Shown here in pieces: positions 8,430 through 18,183 of a DNA stretch of 64,000 bases. Position 1 is the first letter of the stretch, and each line of letters starts with the position of its first letter. The notes beneath the pieces were generated by a model. The model was given only the letters and a program-made list of their open reading frames with translations, made no database searches and was not told the DNA's origin. A program made the translations under genes and the position numbers. Source of the DNA: Ruthenibacterium lactatiformans (GTDB lineage: Bacteria; Bacillota; Clostridia; Oscillospirales; Ruminococcaceae). The DNA is taken from the NCBI RefSeq assembly GCF_000949455.1, contig NZ_JXXK01000008.1, positions 66,247 through 130,246 on the forward strand, read 5' to 3'.

Positions 8430-9776
8430 TTACTGTTCTATCCTCGCCTTGAAATATTTCCGGCACCACAGCATCTGTGCAATGCAGTATGGAGCCATCG
8501 AAACGATGTTTGCCAAAACGATAGCGATATAGCTTCCGGAAATGCGCGAAAATACATACGCAAGCGGAATATTGACCACTGCACCGATGGTCATATAAAT
8601 CGTTTGCACTCTCAATTCACACAACCCATTTGAATAATTCGCAAGTATTGTTCGTAGGCTCATAACAGTTCCCGACAAAGCGAAAATCACCGCAATCCCA
8701 TAATTAACTGGAATTGTTTTGTCTCCAAGCCAGAAATTAAATATCCACTGCAGGGGAATAATTACTGCAAACTCTGCTGCTCCAAGCAAGAAAGCAATTT
8801 TCATATATTTGCTGTAGCTCGCCCGAATCCACTTCCAGTCGTTTTCGGCCTTAGCCTTTGTAATCGTAGACCACAGCGACGTTGTAACCAGCATCACCAT
8901 GGTCATCGGCAGATTGAAAATTTTGTTATACACCTGATATTCCACGACTGCGGAATTGCCAACAAACAATGTAATGAGATAATTGTTGGTATTATCAACG
9001 ACCATTGCGATGACTTGAAGCCATAAGAAAGCAGTTCCGACCTTCAGTACAGACATTGCATAATCTTTCCTGAAAAAAGCAACGGAAGGACGAGTTTCTG
9101 GAATCTTGCAAATAAAAACCCAGAATGTTGCAACGATAAGCGGCAGATTGACTGCCATGAGATAAGCAGACGCCAGCGATACCAAACTATTGTTTTTGCC
9201 CAACGCATTGGAAAGAAGTACAAATCCCAGCATCATAACGTTGGTTGAGAGATTTAGCAACCCTGGAACAAACGCTTCTTGCAAGGCATACAAAATCGAT
9301 GTAACAAGCCGCAAAACGAATTGGAGGATAATAGATGCCAGAAGAATCTGTACCACTTTTGTCATTGTGCCTGCATCCACCAAATCAAGTTGAATATTAA
9401 AAACCTTATTCCAACTCACAAAGTTTCCTGCAACCACTACAACCAGAAGAATAATCACGCCGATTCCGGAAAGAAATAGGTATGATGATGAAATGTATTT
9501 TCTAGCCTTGCCCCAGTCTTTCTCATTGATCGCATAGACCAGGTGGTTTCTCAGGCCATTGCCTATACCCATATCGCAGTTCAAGATCCATGCGAGTACA
9601 GAAAGCAGTGTGAACCAAACACCAAGCACTTCGTCATTATTGAAGAAGTGCATATAAGCCGGGGTCGTAAACAGTGCAATAAATAGCGACCCACCTTTTA
9701 CCACTGCAGCCATCAAGGTGTTACGAAGAACAATTCCTGTATTGTCTTTCGATTTAAGTTTCTCAATCAGGTTCAT
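8430..9776 (-). CDS. wzx: Oligosaccharide flippase, Wzx family
   Basis: Predicted to flip the undecaprenyl-linked capsule repeat unit across the membrane. The 448-residue protein is almost entirely hydrophobic, with about 12-14 predicted helices, and has the polysaccharide-transporter N-terminus ('NTLMAAVVKGGSLFIALFTTPAYM', then 'DMGIGNGLRN' in the second loop, a recurrent Wzx/MATE feature). The start ATG lies inside the last codons of the upstream glycosyltransferase gene (14-nt overlap), indicating tight coupling. Together with Wzy and the polyisoprenyl-phosphate sugar transferase it defines a Wzx/Wzy-dependent pathway. AT-rich codon use contrasts with the backbone right of 22 kb. Confidence 0.88.
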   Translation of the reverse strand: MNLIEKLKSKDNTGIVLRNTLMAAVVKGGSLFIALFTTPAYMHFFNNDEVLGVWFTLLSVLAWILNCDMGIGNGLRNHLVYAINEKDWGKARKYISSSYLFLSGIGVIILLVVVVAGNFVSWNKVFNIQLDLVDAGTMTKVVQILLASIILQFVLRLVTSILYALQEAFVPGLLNLSTNVMMLGFVLLSNALGKNNSLVSLASAYLMAVNLPLIVATFWVFICKIPETRPSVAFFRKDYAMSVLKVGTAFLWLQVIAMVVDNTNNYLITLFVGNSAVVEYQVYNKIFNLPMTMVMLVTTSLWSTITKAKAENDWKWIRASYSKYMKIAFLLGAAEFAVIIPLQWIFNFWLGDKTIPVNYGIAVIFALSGTVMSLRTILANYSNGLCELRVQTIYMTIGAVVNIPLAYVFSRISGSYIAIVLANIVSMAPYCIAQMLWCRKYFKARIEQ

Positions 9777-10911
9777 TATTAATTATCTCCATCAACCGTT
9801 TTAGATTTTTTTCGCAATCTTTATCCAGCTGATTCAGAATCTGCCTGCTGTTATAGTCTTCTTTCATCGGGATATCCATAATTGCGTTTGCAATTTCCTG
9901 CGGCAACTGTTTGTCATAGTAATAGAGGATTCCACCGACCGCCGAATTCTCTACCGCTGGGATTCTCACCGACAAAACCCGCAGGCCATTTGCAAGATAC
10001 ACCAACACCTTCGAGGGAAAAGATGTTTCGGTATACTTTGCATCCGGGATCTGTGTACAAAGACCTATCTGGCAGCTTTGCAGGAAACGAATATACTCCT
10101 CCCCGGACTTCAGCCCATCGTATGTGAGGGTGCACTTTGCCTTTTTCTGTACAACTGCAATCCGCTCTAGTAGCTGCTTTTTCTGTTCCTCTGTTCCAAA
10201 TCCAAGGATATGGACATGATAATTTTCCGGCAAAAACTCAGCAGCAGCAGCAGCAGCAGCTCCTCCCTTGGTCGGATCAAAAGTTCCCGCATAGACGCAG
10301 TGAATCTTATCATCGGCAAAGCCCGCATCTCGTTCAAACTCAGAATGATAGGTTCCGTTTACAACAATATACGGCCGTTCTGCCGGAATCTCCTTGGAAA
10401 GAGCTTCTGTTGCCAAAATATATCCATCTGCCGCTGTGATAACCTTTCGTTCCCATGCAGCTTTTTGGGGGCCACAATTTACAACGTCCTGATAGATTTC
10501 TTCCAACTCTAGAACAAATTTGAACCTTTTTTCCCTTTTATACTTATAAAAAATGTCAGCAGTTTGCAAAGAATGATATGCAATCACTGTGTCACTGGGA
10601 TTCAACCCTGAGAGAAACTGTTTTAATTGTTGCCGACGGTAATAGAAATGAATTTTTCCCGCAACCCTATTTGGCTTTGCAAATTCTTTCCATACGACGA
10701 ATTGTCCGTTTTTCGATATATTAAATTCTATCGTTCCGTGCGAGCCGTCTTTTGTATCTGATTCCGCCAGGCATATCACTGTATATTCGTTCCCAACATT
10801 GTCTAGTTTCTCAATAAGATATGCAGACTTCTGTTGTCCCGCTGGACTAATTTTCAGCTTCAAATCAGTCATAGATTTCGGCTGATAATATGTTAGATAA
10901 TACAATGCCAT
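9763..10911 (-). CDS. Glycosyltransferase, GT4-like (GT-B fold)
   Basis: Likely capsule glycosyltransferase acting at the cytoplasmic face. The C-terminal half is the recognisable part: 'HCVYAGTFDPTKGGAAAAA', 'YHVHILGFG', 'LTYDGLKSGEEYIRFLQSCQIGL' and 'TETSFPSKVLVYLANGLRVLS', matching the donor-binding E-x7-E region of GT4 enzymes in a divergent form. The N-terminal half is weakly conserved. ATG overlaps the stop of the wzy gene (TAATG). An alanine tract of eight is encoded by a near-pure GCT repeat, placed where GT4 proteins normally have 'KG..xAAxAA'. Acceptor and donor sugars cannot be told from sequence. Confidence 0.72.
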   Translation of the reverse strand: MALYYLTYYQPKSMTDLKLKISPAGQQKSAYLIEKLDNVGNEYTVICLAESDTKDGSHGTIEFNISKNGQFVVWKEFAKPNRVAGKIHFYYRRQQLKQFLSGLNPSDTVIAYHSLQTADIFYKYKREKRFKFVLELEEIYQDVVNCGPQKAAWERKVITAADGYILATEALSKEIPAERPYIVVNGTYHSEFERDAGFADDKIHCVYAGTFDPTKGGAAAAAAAEFLPENYHVHILGFGTEEQKKQLLERIAVVQKKAKCTLTYDGLKSGEEYIRFLQSCQIGLCTQIPDAKYTETSFPSKVLVYLANGLRVLSVRIPAVENSAVGGILYYYDKQLPQEIANAIMDIPMKEDYNSRQILNQLDKDCEKNLKRLMEIINNEPD

Positions 10912-12116
10912 TACGCTGTATTCCTTTCGCAATGTTCAAATAGCAAAACCCAGAACAATGGTAAAGACCAAAGGCCCTCTGTTAAATGGAGAATTACCAA
11001 TAAAATAGCAATACCTATTCTTTCACTCCGAGTATCTGTGTTGAAAAGCCTTTTTGCTATGCCACACAAAGATGTAATATAGTAGAGTCCCATCATCCAA
11101 CCAAATGTATATGTGATTTGTATCAGTCCCGCCGAATCATCCTTGTATAACCCCATTGACATTCTCAGCGAATTTCTTGTCCAAGTTTCCCCTAAACCAA
11201 ACGGACCTGCTTTCAGTGCCAAAAGACCACCTGTCAAGATATCTGCTCTCCTCATTTGGGCAGATACATTATTCTCATTTCCAATTTTATTTGTAATCAC
11301 AGTCGATGTGCTCAGAAAAACCAATCCAATAAGCAATATAAGGATACCGATCATCACTTTCGTATTCATGTTCCTGATTTCAAGCAATCGTAAAATTCTC
11401 CCATTGAAAAGCATAAATGCAAGAACAAGAAGCACATATCCTGTAGTAGACTGTGTAGTCAACAATGTGATTATGAATAATGCAAAGATGGTCTTTCTGT
11501 GTTTTGTACATTTTGCATCAACATCAAAGAGCATAAAGAGAACTGCAATCCATATATATCCTTGAAATGCTCCCGGTTCCCAAAATGGACCAGAATTTCG
11601 CAAGCTGATTGTTCCATTCATTCCCCATGTGTAAAACGGAGAATATCCATACTGTGTTTTCCAATCATATCCGCTTTGACACAGCATATATGCCAGCGAT
11701 TCATTTGTATTTGCGATAAGTATGCATGGCAGTGAGATAAGGCAATACACGGCAATAATCCGAATATAGTGCTTCGCAAATAGCTGCGGTTCGACCAAAA
11801 TAGCCGTCATTGCTCCGCAGAGCATCATGACAATATATCCTAACACCGCATTTATGCTGCTTGAACTCATTTCGCTGAAATATAAGATGATACTTATTAA
11901 AAAAAGAGCAAGTGGCACCAGCAACTTTGTCATTATATTTTTAAAACGTATAACCGGAATGCGAACCAAGAACAATGCAGCTAAAATACATCCACAGTAT
12001 ACCAGCCATGTTATGCGTTGATTAACGATTCCAAAAAAGACCGTTCTTGACATCCACACTGTTAGTAGCGTCAATAAGAATGAAACCACCTCTTGATGAT
12101 TTATTCTAATAATCAT
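10911..12116 (-). CDS. wzy: Capsule repeat-unit polymerase, Wzy/O-antigen polymerase-like
   Basis: Integral membrane protein (401 residues) with about ten hydrophobic segments and a large external loop holding 'LRNSGPFWEPGAFQGY', the R..GpfWEPG signature of Wzy/WaaL-like polymerases. It would join flipped repeat units at the outer membrane face. I prefer the ATG five bases after the stop of the preceding glycosyltransferase; an upstream frame extension of 24 residues lies entirely inside that gene. It is flanked by glycosyltransferase genes on both sides, as usual in Wzx/Wzy loci. Low primary conservation is normal for the family, so the call depends on topology, motif and location. Confidence 0.82.
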   Translation of the reverse strand: MIIRINHQEVVSFLLTLLTVWMSRTVFFGIVNQRITWLVYCGCILAALFLVRIPVIRFKNIMTKLLVPLALFLISIILYFSEMSSSSINAVLGYIVMMLCGAMTAILVEPQLFAKHYIRIIAVYCLISLPCILIANTNESLAYMLCQSGYDWKTQYGYSPFYTWGMNGTISLRNSGPFWEPGAFQGYIWIAVLFMLFDVDAKCTKHRKTIFALFIITLLTTQSTTGYVLLVLAFMLFNGRILRLLEIRNMNTKVMIGILILLIGLVFLSTSTVITNKIGNENNVSAQMRRADILTGGLLALKAGPFGLGETWTRNSLRMSMGLYKDDSAGLIQITYTFGWMMGLYYITSLCGIAKRLFNTDTRSERIGIAILLVILHLTEGLWSLPLFWVLLFEHCERNTA

Positions 12117-12121
12117 TTTAT

Positions 12122-13357
12122 TCAAATTCCGGTCCTCCGCTTTTTGGCTAAATAAAGTTGGCTGATACACTCCATGTATTTGCCACACAAATCATGATAT
12201 GCAAAATTATTTTCTGCAAATTGGCGACAGACACTTGATTTTTTCGGTTTCCCCAGATGTTCTTGCACAGCACTCAAATATTCTGGTATCTCCATATTCC
12301 CTACTACTTTTCCGCAGCCTTGTCCAACCAGTTCCGTACATGCAGTCGTATTGTATACAATTACGGGCGTACCGCAGCTCATAGCCTCCGCTGTTGTTTT
12401 TCCAAATGTTTCCTGAACAGAAGGGTTTAAAAAAACATCCGCCATGGAGTAATACTCCGAGAGCTTTACCGGATCTCTGACCAACCCTGCACAAATCATA
12501 TTTTCAGGAATTTCAGTATCCTCTGGCATTTTTCCTATCATGACAACCTTCGAATCTGGTATGCTCTTAGCAGCCAAAAGCATTTCCTGCAGCCCCTTCC
12601 GCTCGCTCCATGCAGATGCAACACCCAGTAGCACCTTCTCATTTTCTGTAACCCCAAGCTGCTTTCGTAAATTCACTGTATTTCTCGGCCTAAAGGTTTC
12701 AAGATCAATCCAGTTGTAGATTCGTTGGATTATAGCTGCGTCCTTGAGAATTGACTTTTTGGCTTCTCCTGTAATCCAGTCCGACACACCGACCACGCCA
12801 AGACGGGGAATTGCTTCAAACCACTTTTTCTTGTCCCGTAAACATTTGTGAGCCGTGTCAAAAAGCCAGCTCTTGTTCCACTGGTGTATTTGTGGACACT
12901 TTCCGCATTCCTTTTTCCACTTATCGCATCCCACCGATGTATAATGGCAGCAATGTCCTGTATAATACCAGCAATCGTGCAGAACTACGACAGTCGCAAT
13001 ATGCTTACTGGCTAAAAATGCAAACAAACTTGGAAAGTTCATGCAATTACTATGCAGCACATGAAGCATTACAATATCCGGCTTGAGTTCATCCATCTCA
13101 GAAATGAGCTTTTGGGTCGAAAAATACGAAAAGTATCCCTGCATACCCGTAAGCCTGGATAAGAACGCATGACTCTGCTTATCTCGCTGAGAGGAAAAAA
13201 AGTGAATTCTCTTATCAGGTTCCGAATGATCATTAACAGCGGTCACATAGACGTGTGAGTCCAATCCTTTTTTTAGAAAAAAATCATGAAGCTCCTTCAC
13301 ATTTCGCCCAGTACTATCTGCGTTTCCATATGTCACATTGATTTGGACAACTCTCAT
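12122..13357 (-). CDS. Glycosyltransferase family 4 (WcaC/CapM-like)
   Basis: GT-B glycosyltransferase of 411 residues. The N-terminal domain starts 'MRVVQINVTYGNADSTGRNV', with the glycine-rich acceptor loop, and includes 'LHDCWYYTGHCCHYTSVGCDKW' followed by a CGKCP cluster, a cysteine pattern seen in WcaC-like colanic/capsule GT4 enzymes. The C-terminal donor domain shows 'GVASAWSERKGLQEML' and 'FLNPSVQETFGKTTAEAMSCGTPVIVY' with the E-x7-E pair (ETFGKTTAE). GGTGG lies 5 nt before ATG. The cysteine cluster may bind a metal or be structural; this is inference. Sugar specificity is unknown. Confidence 0.88.
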   Translation of the reverse strand: MRVVQINVTYGNADSTGRNVKELHDFFLKKGLDSHVYVTAVNDHSEPDKRIHFFSSQRDKQSHAFLSRLTGMQGYFSYFSTQKLISEMDELKPDIVMLHVLHSNCMNFPSLFAFLASKHIATVVVLHDCWYYTGHCCHYTSVGCDKWKKECGKCPQIHQWNKSWLFDTAHKCLRDKKKWFEAIPRLGVVGVSDWITGEAKKSILKDAAIIQRIYNWIDLETFRPRNTVNLRKQLGVTENEKVLLGVASAWSERKGLQEMLLAAKSIPDSKVVMIGKMPEDTEIPENMICAGLVRDPVKLSEYYSMADVFLNPSVQETFGKTTAEAMSCGTPVIVYNTTACTELVGQGCGKVVGNMEIPEYLSAVQEHLGKPKKSSVCRQFAENNFAYHDLCGKYMECISQLYLAKKRRTGI

Positions 13358-13368
13358 TCAAACCACCA

Positions 13369-14328
13369 TTATCCTTTTGAATCCTTACTTTCAATTCCGA
13401 ACTTCAGCCTATAATATGTTTGCCGAATCATCGGTCTGATTATTCCATAAGCCTGATTTCCTTTCGCTTTTAACCGAACAGTAAGCGGCAGTTGCCCCCG
13501 TTCCATCAGCTTCGTTTCAACATATTTCGCACTATGAATCAAATCAGTTCGGTATAACTTCAGCAGTAATGCCTGCGCAACGCTGTACAATCCTTTTTCG
13601 CACAGCTTATCGCAATAAGCCGGAATTGTTCTGTCGCTCTCTTCCCTGAATCTTTCCCGATGCGTATTCGTCTGCTGCTTTCCATGCAGCCGGCTGCGGG
13701 CATAAATCGTTCTATCTACCAGCAGGGAATAGCCGTTGAGGAAAATCCTCTTCCACATATCTGCATCCTGTGTAAAACGCAGGGTAGTATCAAAGCCTCC
13801 GCATTCAAGAAATGCTGTCTTGGGAATCAAAAGTGAAATTCCGCTCAGCGATTTTTTATTCATCAGTAAAAGTGCTTGCTCGTTGTTGTAAACGCCGGAT
13901 TTAGGCGTTCCCCACGGTTTATCAAGAACCCTGCTATCCTCGTCAATAAACTCTGTATCACACAGGGCAATCATTCTGTCATTTTTGAATGCCCGCAACG
14001 CATCTACCTGTTTTTCGATTTTCTCATCTCGGTATTCATCATCATGGCTGAGCCACGAAAAATATTCGCCCGTCATCGCTTCAATGCCGAGATTTAATGC
14101 AGACGAAACGCCCCCATTTTCCTTCTCGATATATCTGATCTTATCTCCGTAAGATTTTGCTATCCCAGCCGTTTTGCCGCCATCGTTTGAGCCGTCATTG
14201 ACCACGATGATTTCAACGTTTTGATACGTTTGGTTCAAAGCACTCTGAATAGCTTTATCCAAATAGTCCGACCCATTATAGACCGGAATAACGATTGATA
14301 CTTTAGGCAATTCTTCCACTTTTTTCAT
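13369..14328 (-). CDS. Glycosyltransferase family 2
   Basis: GT-A fold inverting enzyme of 319 residues. 'VSIVIPVYNGSDYLDKAIQSALNQTYQNVEIIVVNDGSND' at residues 9-48 is the classic family 2 N-terminus, and 'SWLSHDDEY' supplies the metal-binding DD pair near residue 95. 'LRFTQDADMWKRIFLNGY' is the usual acceptor-side segment. There are no strongly hydrophobic stretches, so it is probably cytosolic or peripheral. It lies 11 bp before the next glycosyltransferase in the same operon. GGAG precedes the ATG by about 10 nt. Confidence 0.9.
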   Translation of the reverse strand: MKKVEELPKVSIVIPVYNGSDYLDKAIQSALNQTYQNVEIIVVNDGSNDGGKTAGIAKSYGDKIRYIEKENGGVSSALNLGIEAMTGEYFSWLSHDDEYRDEKIEKQVDALRAFKNDRMIALCDTEFIDEDSRVLDKPWGTPKSGVYNNEQALLLMNKKSLSGISLLIPKTAFLECGGFDTTLRFTQDADMWKRIFLNGYSLLVDRTIYARSRLHGKQQTNTHRERFREESDRTIPAYCDKLCEKGLYSVAQALLLKLYRTDLIHSAKYVETKLMERGQLPLTVRLKAKGNQAYGIIRPMIRQTYYRLKFGIESKDSKG

Positions 14329-14401
14329 TACTTTTCTGCTCCTTTATTTTTCAGCGCAATGTCTTTTACGTCACAACTCATAAAATATTATGAAGCAGCT
14401 G

Positions 14402-15313
14402 TTATGCCTTCGTGTTCTGCGGAAGCTGAAAGAAATCACCAAGCTGGAAATCAAATTCGTCAGGATTAAATAGTGTATATCCACTACCTGAAAAGAACGT
14501 AATTTCTCCAAAGGTAATGACTCCGTTCTGATCAAATAAGTCAATTCGAGCATGGGGGAATTTTGCCGAAAGTTTTTCCGCAATTTCACACATTTCCTCA
14601 AAATTTTCCGGCTTTTTGGCTTCAGTTTCCATTTTTTCATCATAACTGATATAGGCATCCAACTTACGAAAATCCCGATCATAAATTCCAACTTTTAATC
14701 CATTTTCGCGATTTCCCATCACATACAAGCAGGCTACCCTTCCGCCAAAGCAAAAGAGCTTATAATCAATCAACCCGCCCGTTTCGGGGTTCGATGAAAT
14801 AAACTTTTCTGCAATAATGCGATGGGGCATACCATCGTATACCCACTCCCTGCCCGGATGTTTTACACTTGTTGACTCCGCAACCCACTGTGCCATCTGC
14901 TGCTTTACTTGTTCAATATTCAACTTGCTTTTATCCGGCACTAAGATAACCGAGTTTCCACCCCCCCCGAGTGTATCTTTCAGAACAAATGAGTCCGGAA
15001 GGTTGAGAAAGTCAATCTCGTCTGGACTGTTATACACGCCATAGCATTCATTCAGGATGGAACCGAGGCCGCAATCTTCTACATATTTACGAACCTCATA
15101 TTTATCCACGCATTGCTTCATAACCGGGTCGCGGTAGTACATCTTGTACCATTGCAGTTTTTCTGTGTAACGCTGTGGATTCTTCAAGTTCAGTTTCCTG
15201 CCGGTCTTAATCTTGTATTGCAAGCTCAGCATCCACTTATCAGGAACAAAGCTCATAGCCTGCATGATTTTGATTCTTACAGCCCTGCTTTTAATGATTT
15301 TCTTATAATCCAT
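14402..15313 (-). CDS. TupA-like ATP-grasp protein
   Basis: Member of the ATP-grasp group related to TupA, the enzyme linked to teichuronopeptide synthesis in alkaliphilic Bacillus; several relatives sit in capsule loci. Seen: 'NPQRYTEKLQWYKMYYRDP', typical of the family N-terminus; 'FVLKDTLGGGGNSVILV', an ATP-binding Gly-rich loop; 'RIIAEKFISSNPETGGLIDYKLFCFGGRVACLYVM', the nucleotide/metal core; and 'HARIDLFDQNGVITFGEITFFSGSGY', with the acidic metal ligands. ATG overlaps the stop of the preceding GT4 gene by one base (TAATG). By family logic it would ligate an amino acid or peptide to a carboxyl group, perhaps on a uronic acid of the repeat unit; that step is inferred. Confidence 0.8.
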   Translation of the reverse strand: MDYKKIIKSRAVRIKIMQAMSFVPDKWMLSLQYKIKTGRKLNLKNPQRYTEKLQWYKMYYRDPVMKQCVDKYEVRKYVEDCGLGSILNECYGVYNSPDEIDFLNLPDSFVLKDTLGGGGNSVILVPDKSKLNIEQVKQQMAQWVAESTSVKHPGREWVYDGMPHRIIAEKFISSNPETGGLIDYKLFCFGGRVACLYVMGNRENGLKVGIYDRDFRKLDAYISYDEKMETEAKKPENFEEMCEIAEKLSAKFPHARIDLFDQNGVITFGEITFFSGSGYTLFNPDEFDFQLGDFFQLPQNTKA

Positions 15314-16407
15314 TATTTTGTCCCTCGTATAGCTTCAATTTCTTCCCAATAAGCCTCTACAACTAGCTTACGATCAAACTCTCTCCGAATCTTCTCGCTG
15401 CCACGCTGTCCCATGATCTTACGTTCTTCACTGCTCATCCGCAAAATTTTCTCAGTTGCCTCGATGGCTGCCTTTTCATCATTAACTGGAACAAGGAATC
15501 CAGTAACTCCATCGTCCAATGTTTCACGGCATCCCGCACGATCAGCGGCAATAACCGGGCGGCCAGATGCTGCAGCCTCCAGCAGCACGTTGCTCATTCC
15601 CTCCGGATAATAGGAAGGATATAGGAAACAGGAGCACTCCCTATAAAAAGGCGTCATGTCTTTCTGTTCGCCATGATAAACGACACACTTTTCATTGTTC
15701 AGAATGCTCTTATAATTCTCATCATCACAGGCACCGCACACATCAAAAATTGTGTTCTCATTTGCGAACTTATGTGCTGCCGCAAGGAATAGGTCGATTC
15801 CCTTTTCCTTCATCATACGAGCTGCAAATAAAAAATGTACCTTTCCGTCTTCAGGCCACGGCAATACAGGATGCTTTGCGAGGTCGACACCTGAACCAGG
15901 CAAAATCCGTGTTCTGCTTCCCGCCTTCAACATGTTGTGTTTCTCAAAAAATACTCGATTATCAGTGTTCTGGAAAAACACACACGCTCCACCTGCTACG
16001 CCCATTTTGTATAACTGAATCGTTAGCTTCTGGAGTTTGCCCGGATTCTCAACCGGAGTACCCAATCCAGTCACATTCGGTAGGTATGGAATCTTTAAAT
16101 GCTGACAGGCCATGCCACCATATACGTTGGGCTTAATGTTGTAGGTGAGAACAACATCGGGCTTTTCATTTCTCAAAATCTTCTTATATGTGTACATCAG
16201 TTGCAGATCAGAGAAAGGATTTGTTCCATGGCGACCAGTTTCAACACCGACCAACTTGGCTCCCATTGCCTTTAGCTTATCCTGGTGTTCCAGGAGTTGG
16301 CCAACAACCACAACTTCAAACCCTTCACTAACCAGTTTCTCAATAATCGCACCACGCAAGTTAAATGCGTAGGTCGTGTCGTTAATCAGCATAACCGCCT
16401 TTTTCAT
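15313..16407 (-). CDS. Glycosyltransferase family 4 (PglA/CapM-like)
   Basis: GT-B retaining enzyme, 364 residues. Motifs: 'NLRGAIIEKLVSEGFEV' at the N-terminus, 'PDVVLTYNIKPNVYGGMACQ' and 'LPNVTGLGTPVENPGK', which mark the PglA/WbuB-like subgroup that handles UDP-HexNAc and 6-deoxy-HexNAc donors, then 'FLFAARMMKEKGIDLFL' and 'LYPSYYPEGMSNVLLEAAASGRPVIA' with the E-x7-E pair. It is the first glycosyltransferase after the initiating sugar transferase. With a UDP-L-FucNAc pathway in the same operon it is the best candidate for adding FucNAc as the second sugar; this is inference. Confidence 0.87.
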   Translation of the reverse strand: MKKAVMLINDTTYAFNLRGAIIEKLVSEGFEVVVVGQLLEHQDKLKAMGAKLVGVETGRHGTNPFSDLQLMYTYKKILRNEKPDVVLTYNIKPNVYGGMACQHLKIPYLPNVTGLGTPVENPGKLQKLTIQLYKMGVAGGACVFFQNTDNRVFFEKHNMLKAGSRTRILPGSGVDLAKHPVLPWPEDGKVHFLFAARMMKEKGIDLFLAAAHKFANENTIFDVCGACDDENYKSILNNEKCVVYHGEQKDMTPFYRECSCFLYPSYYPEGMSNVLLEAAASGRPVIAADRAGCRETLDDGVTGFLVPVNDEKAAIEATEKILRMSSEERKIMGQRGSEKIRREFDRKLVVEAYWEEIEAIRGTK

Positions 16408-16651
16408 GCAGCAAATCCTCTCTCCACATCAAAACAGCCCAGACTCAATCTCAAGGAGTCTGAGCCGTTCCTTTTTCTAAAGCTCTTATACTATCGTGCG
16501 CATCACAGCTGCTTGCATATCGGGCCTCTGCGTCCGTTTCTCACAATCTTTTTTCCTGCATTTCAACTACAACCTATTCGTATATTCCTGATACCCTATT
16601 CAAAAATCATTCATTTCTTCAGGGAAAATCCGGCCAAAAACCAACGATATG

Positions 16652-18013
16652 TCAGCGCTTCTCCCCGCTCATCGCAGTTGTCTGTCCCTCGGAGACACCC
16701 TCCGTACTTTCAGGCATAAACAGGATCTTAACCGTCGCAAAAACGATCTTAAAATCCTCAATGATACTCGGATGAGCTATGTACATCAAATCCATCTGCA
16801 ATTTGTCATACGGCGTAGTATTGTACTTTCCATAAACCTGTGCATAACCTGTCAATCCTGCTTTGGCCTGCAGGCGCAATGCAAATTCCGGCAACTCCTT
16901 TTCATACTCCATGGCGATTTCCGGCCGCTCCGGACGCGGGCCAACAATAGACATATCACCAGATAAAATACATATAAGCTGCGGCAGCTCATCAATGCGG
17001 CATTTTCGGATAATGCGCCCGATCGGTGTAATGCGGTCATCATTCTCTCCGGTGGAGAGGCGCGCCACACCATCCTTCTCCGCATCTACGCGCATGCTTC
17101 GGAACTTTAATACGTCAAACAGCTTTCCATCTTTCGTGAGACGGCGCTGTCTGTAAAACACAGGGCCTCCATCAACCGCTTTAATTGCAATTGCTGTTAT
17201 AACAAAAACAGGAGAGGAAACAATAAGCGCAATCGTTGAAAAGGCAATATCTAACGCGCGCTTTATAAATAAGTACTCCGGAGATGCAGCATATCGCTGT
17301 AAACGCAGCATCGGCAAATGAAACATATGGAAAGGATGCGCGCCTGACATAAGTGTGTCGCCTACACGAGGGATTACAAAGGCATTGATATCATTTGCAA
17401 CGCAGTACTTGATAATGAGATTCCGTTCATGGCTGTGAATACCACTTAAAAACACCGTGCTCATATTGGCTAACATATCTATGTTTTCCAGACATTCGTC
17501 TACACTCACGGCATACTGAACATCGTATTTATTTTTCAATCCATGCTCTTCAATTAACCGGCTTATTCCTCTGCGCTCATCATAAATGATTGCCGTAGGC
17601 TGTGGTTCGAACGTCCGAAAGTACCATCGTCTTGCTCCGCGTGCCCATAGCACTGAAAGAAGAAGCTGCCCGGCAATTGCCAAAATGCCTGGGAGCAGAT
17701 TGGGGAAGCCTTTGGACAGCAAACAAATGATGACATACATGACTCCGTCAGACAGCATTGCCGAAAGTATTTGTGAATACATGATTTCAGCGACAGAGTA
17801 TATCGATATAAGAAAAGCGTCATATATGCGTCCAAAAGTGATGTAAAAAACAAGGAAAAGCAAAATCACAAGCCAATTCCCCTTCGAATAAAAGGGTGAC
17901 ACCACATGATCTGCATAATAAAAAAACCAACAAACTGCAAATGGTATTGTTATTAAAACAATATTTATCGATTTTACAATTCTGAGCAGAATATCGTGTT
18001 TAAACTTATTCAT
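16652..18013 (-). CDS. Undecaprenyl-phosphate sugar phosphotransferase (initiating enzyme)
   Basis: Starts repeat-unit assembly by moving a sugar-1-phosphate from a UDP-sugar to undecaprenyl phosphate at the inner membrane face. It has four N-terminal helices within about residues 10-125, a CoA-binding-like middle domain, a fifth helix near 270-290 ('IAFSTIALIVSSPVFVITAIAI'), and the C-terminal catalytic domain with 'GGPVFYRQRRL', 'FDVLKFRSM', 'RKCRIDELPQL', 'MSIVGPRPERPE' and 'AGLTGYAQVYGKYNT'. Length and architecture match the WbaP/CpsE polyprenyl glycosylphosphotransferase family. It begins the assembly part of the operon, behind a gap with a terminator-like hairpin. GAGGG precedes ATG by 6 nt. 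Confidence 0.92.
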   Translation of the reverse strand: MNKFKHDILLRIVKSINIVLITIPFAVCWFFYYADHVVSPFYSKGNWLVILLFLVFYITFGRIYDAFLISIYSVAEIMYSQILSAMLSDGVMYVIICLLSKGFPNLLPGILAIAGQLLLSVLWARGARRWYFRTFEPQPTAIIYDERRGISRLIEEHGLKNKYDVQYAVSVDECLENIDMLANMSTVFLSGIHSHERNLIIKYCVANDINAFVIPRVGDTLMSGAHPFHMFHLPMLRLQRYAASPEYLFIKRALDIAFSTIALIVSSPVFVITAIAIKAVDGGPVFYRQRRLTKDGKLFDVLKFRSMRVDAEKDGVARLSTGENDDRITPIGRIIRKCRIDELPQLICILSGDMSIVGPRPERPEIAMEYEKELPEFALRLQAKAGLTGYAQVYGKYNTTPYDKLQMDLMYIAHPSIIEDFKIVFATVKILFMPESTEGVSEGQTTAMSGEKR

Positions 18014-18183
18014 TGGAATCCCTCTCGTGCACCAATATCAACCCTGCTTACTCGATTGTGCGGTGAGCTCCCAATCACTCACAATCTCACTTCATTTCCC
18101 CGGAAATAAAAACATTCACTCCACTTTTCACAAAAAAATTAATGTTTTTACACAAAATAAAAGTATTATATCCATCTAATAAT

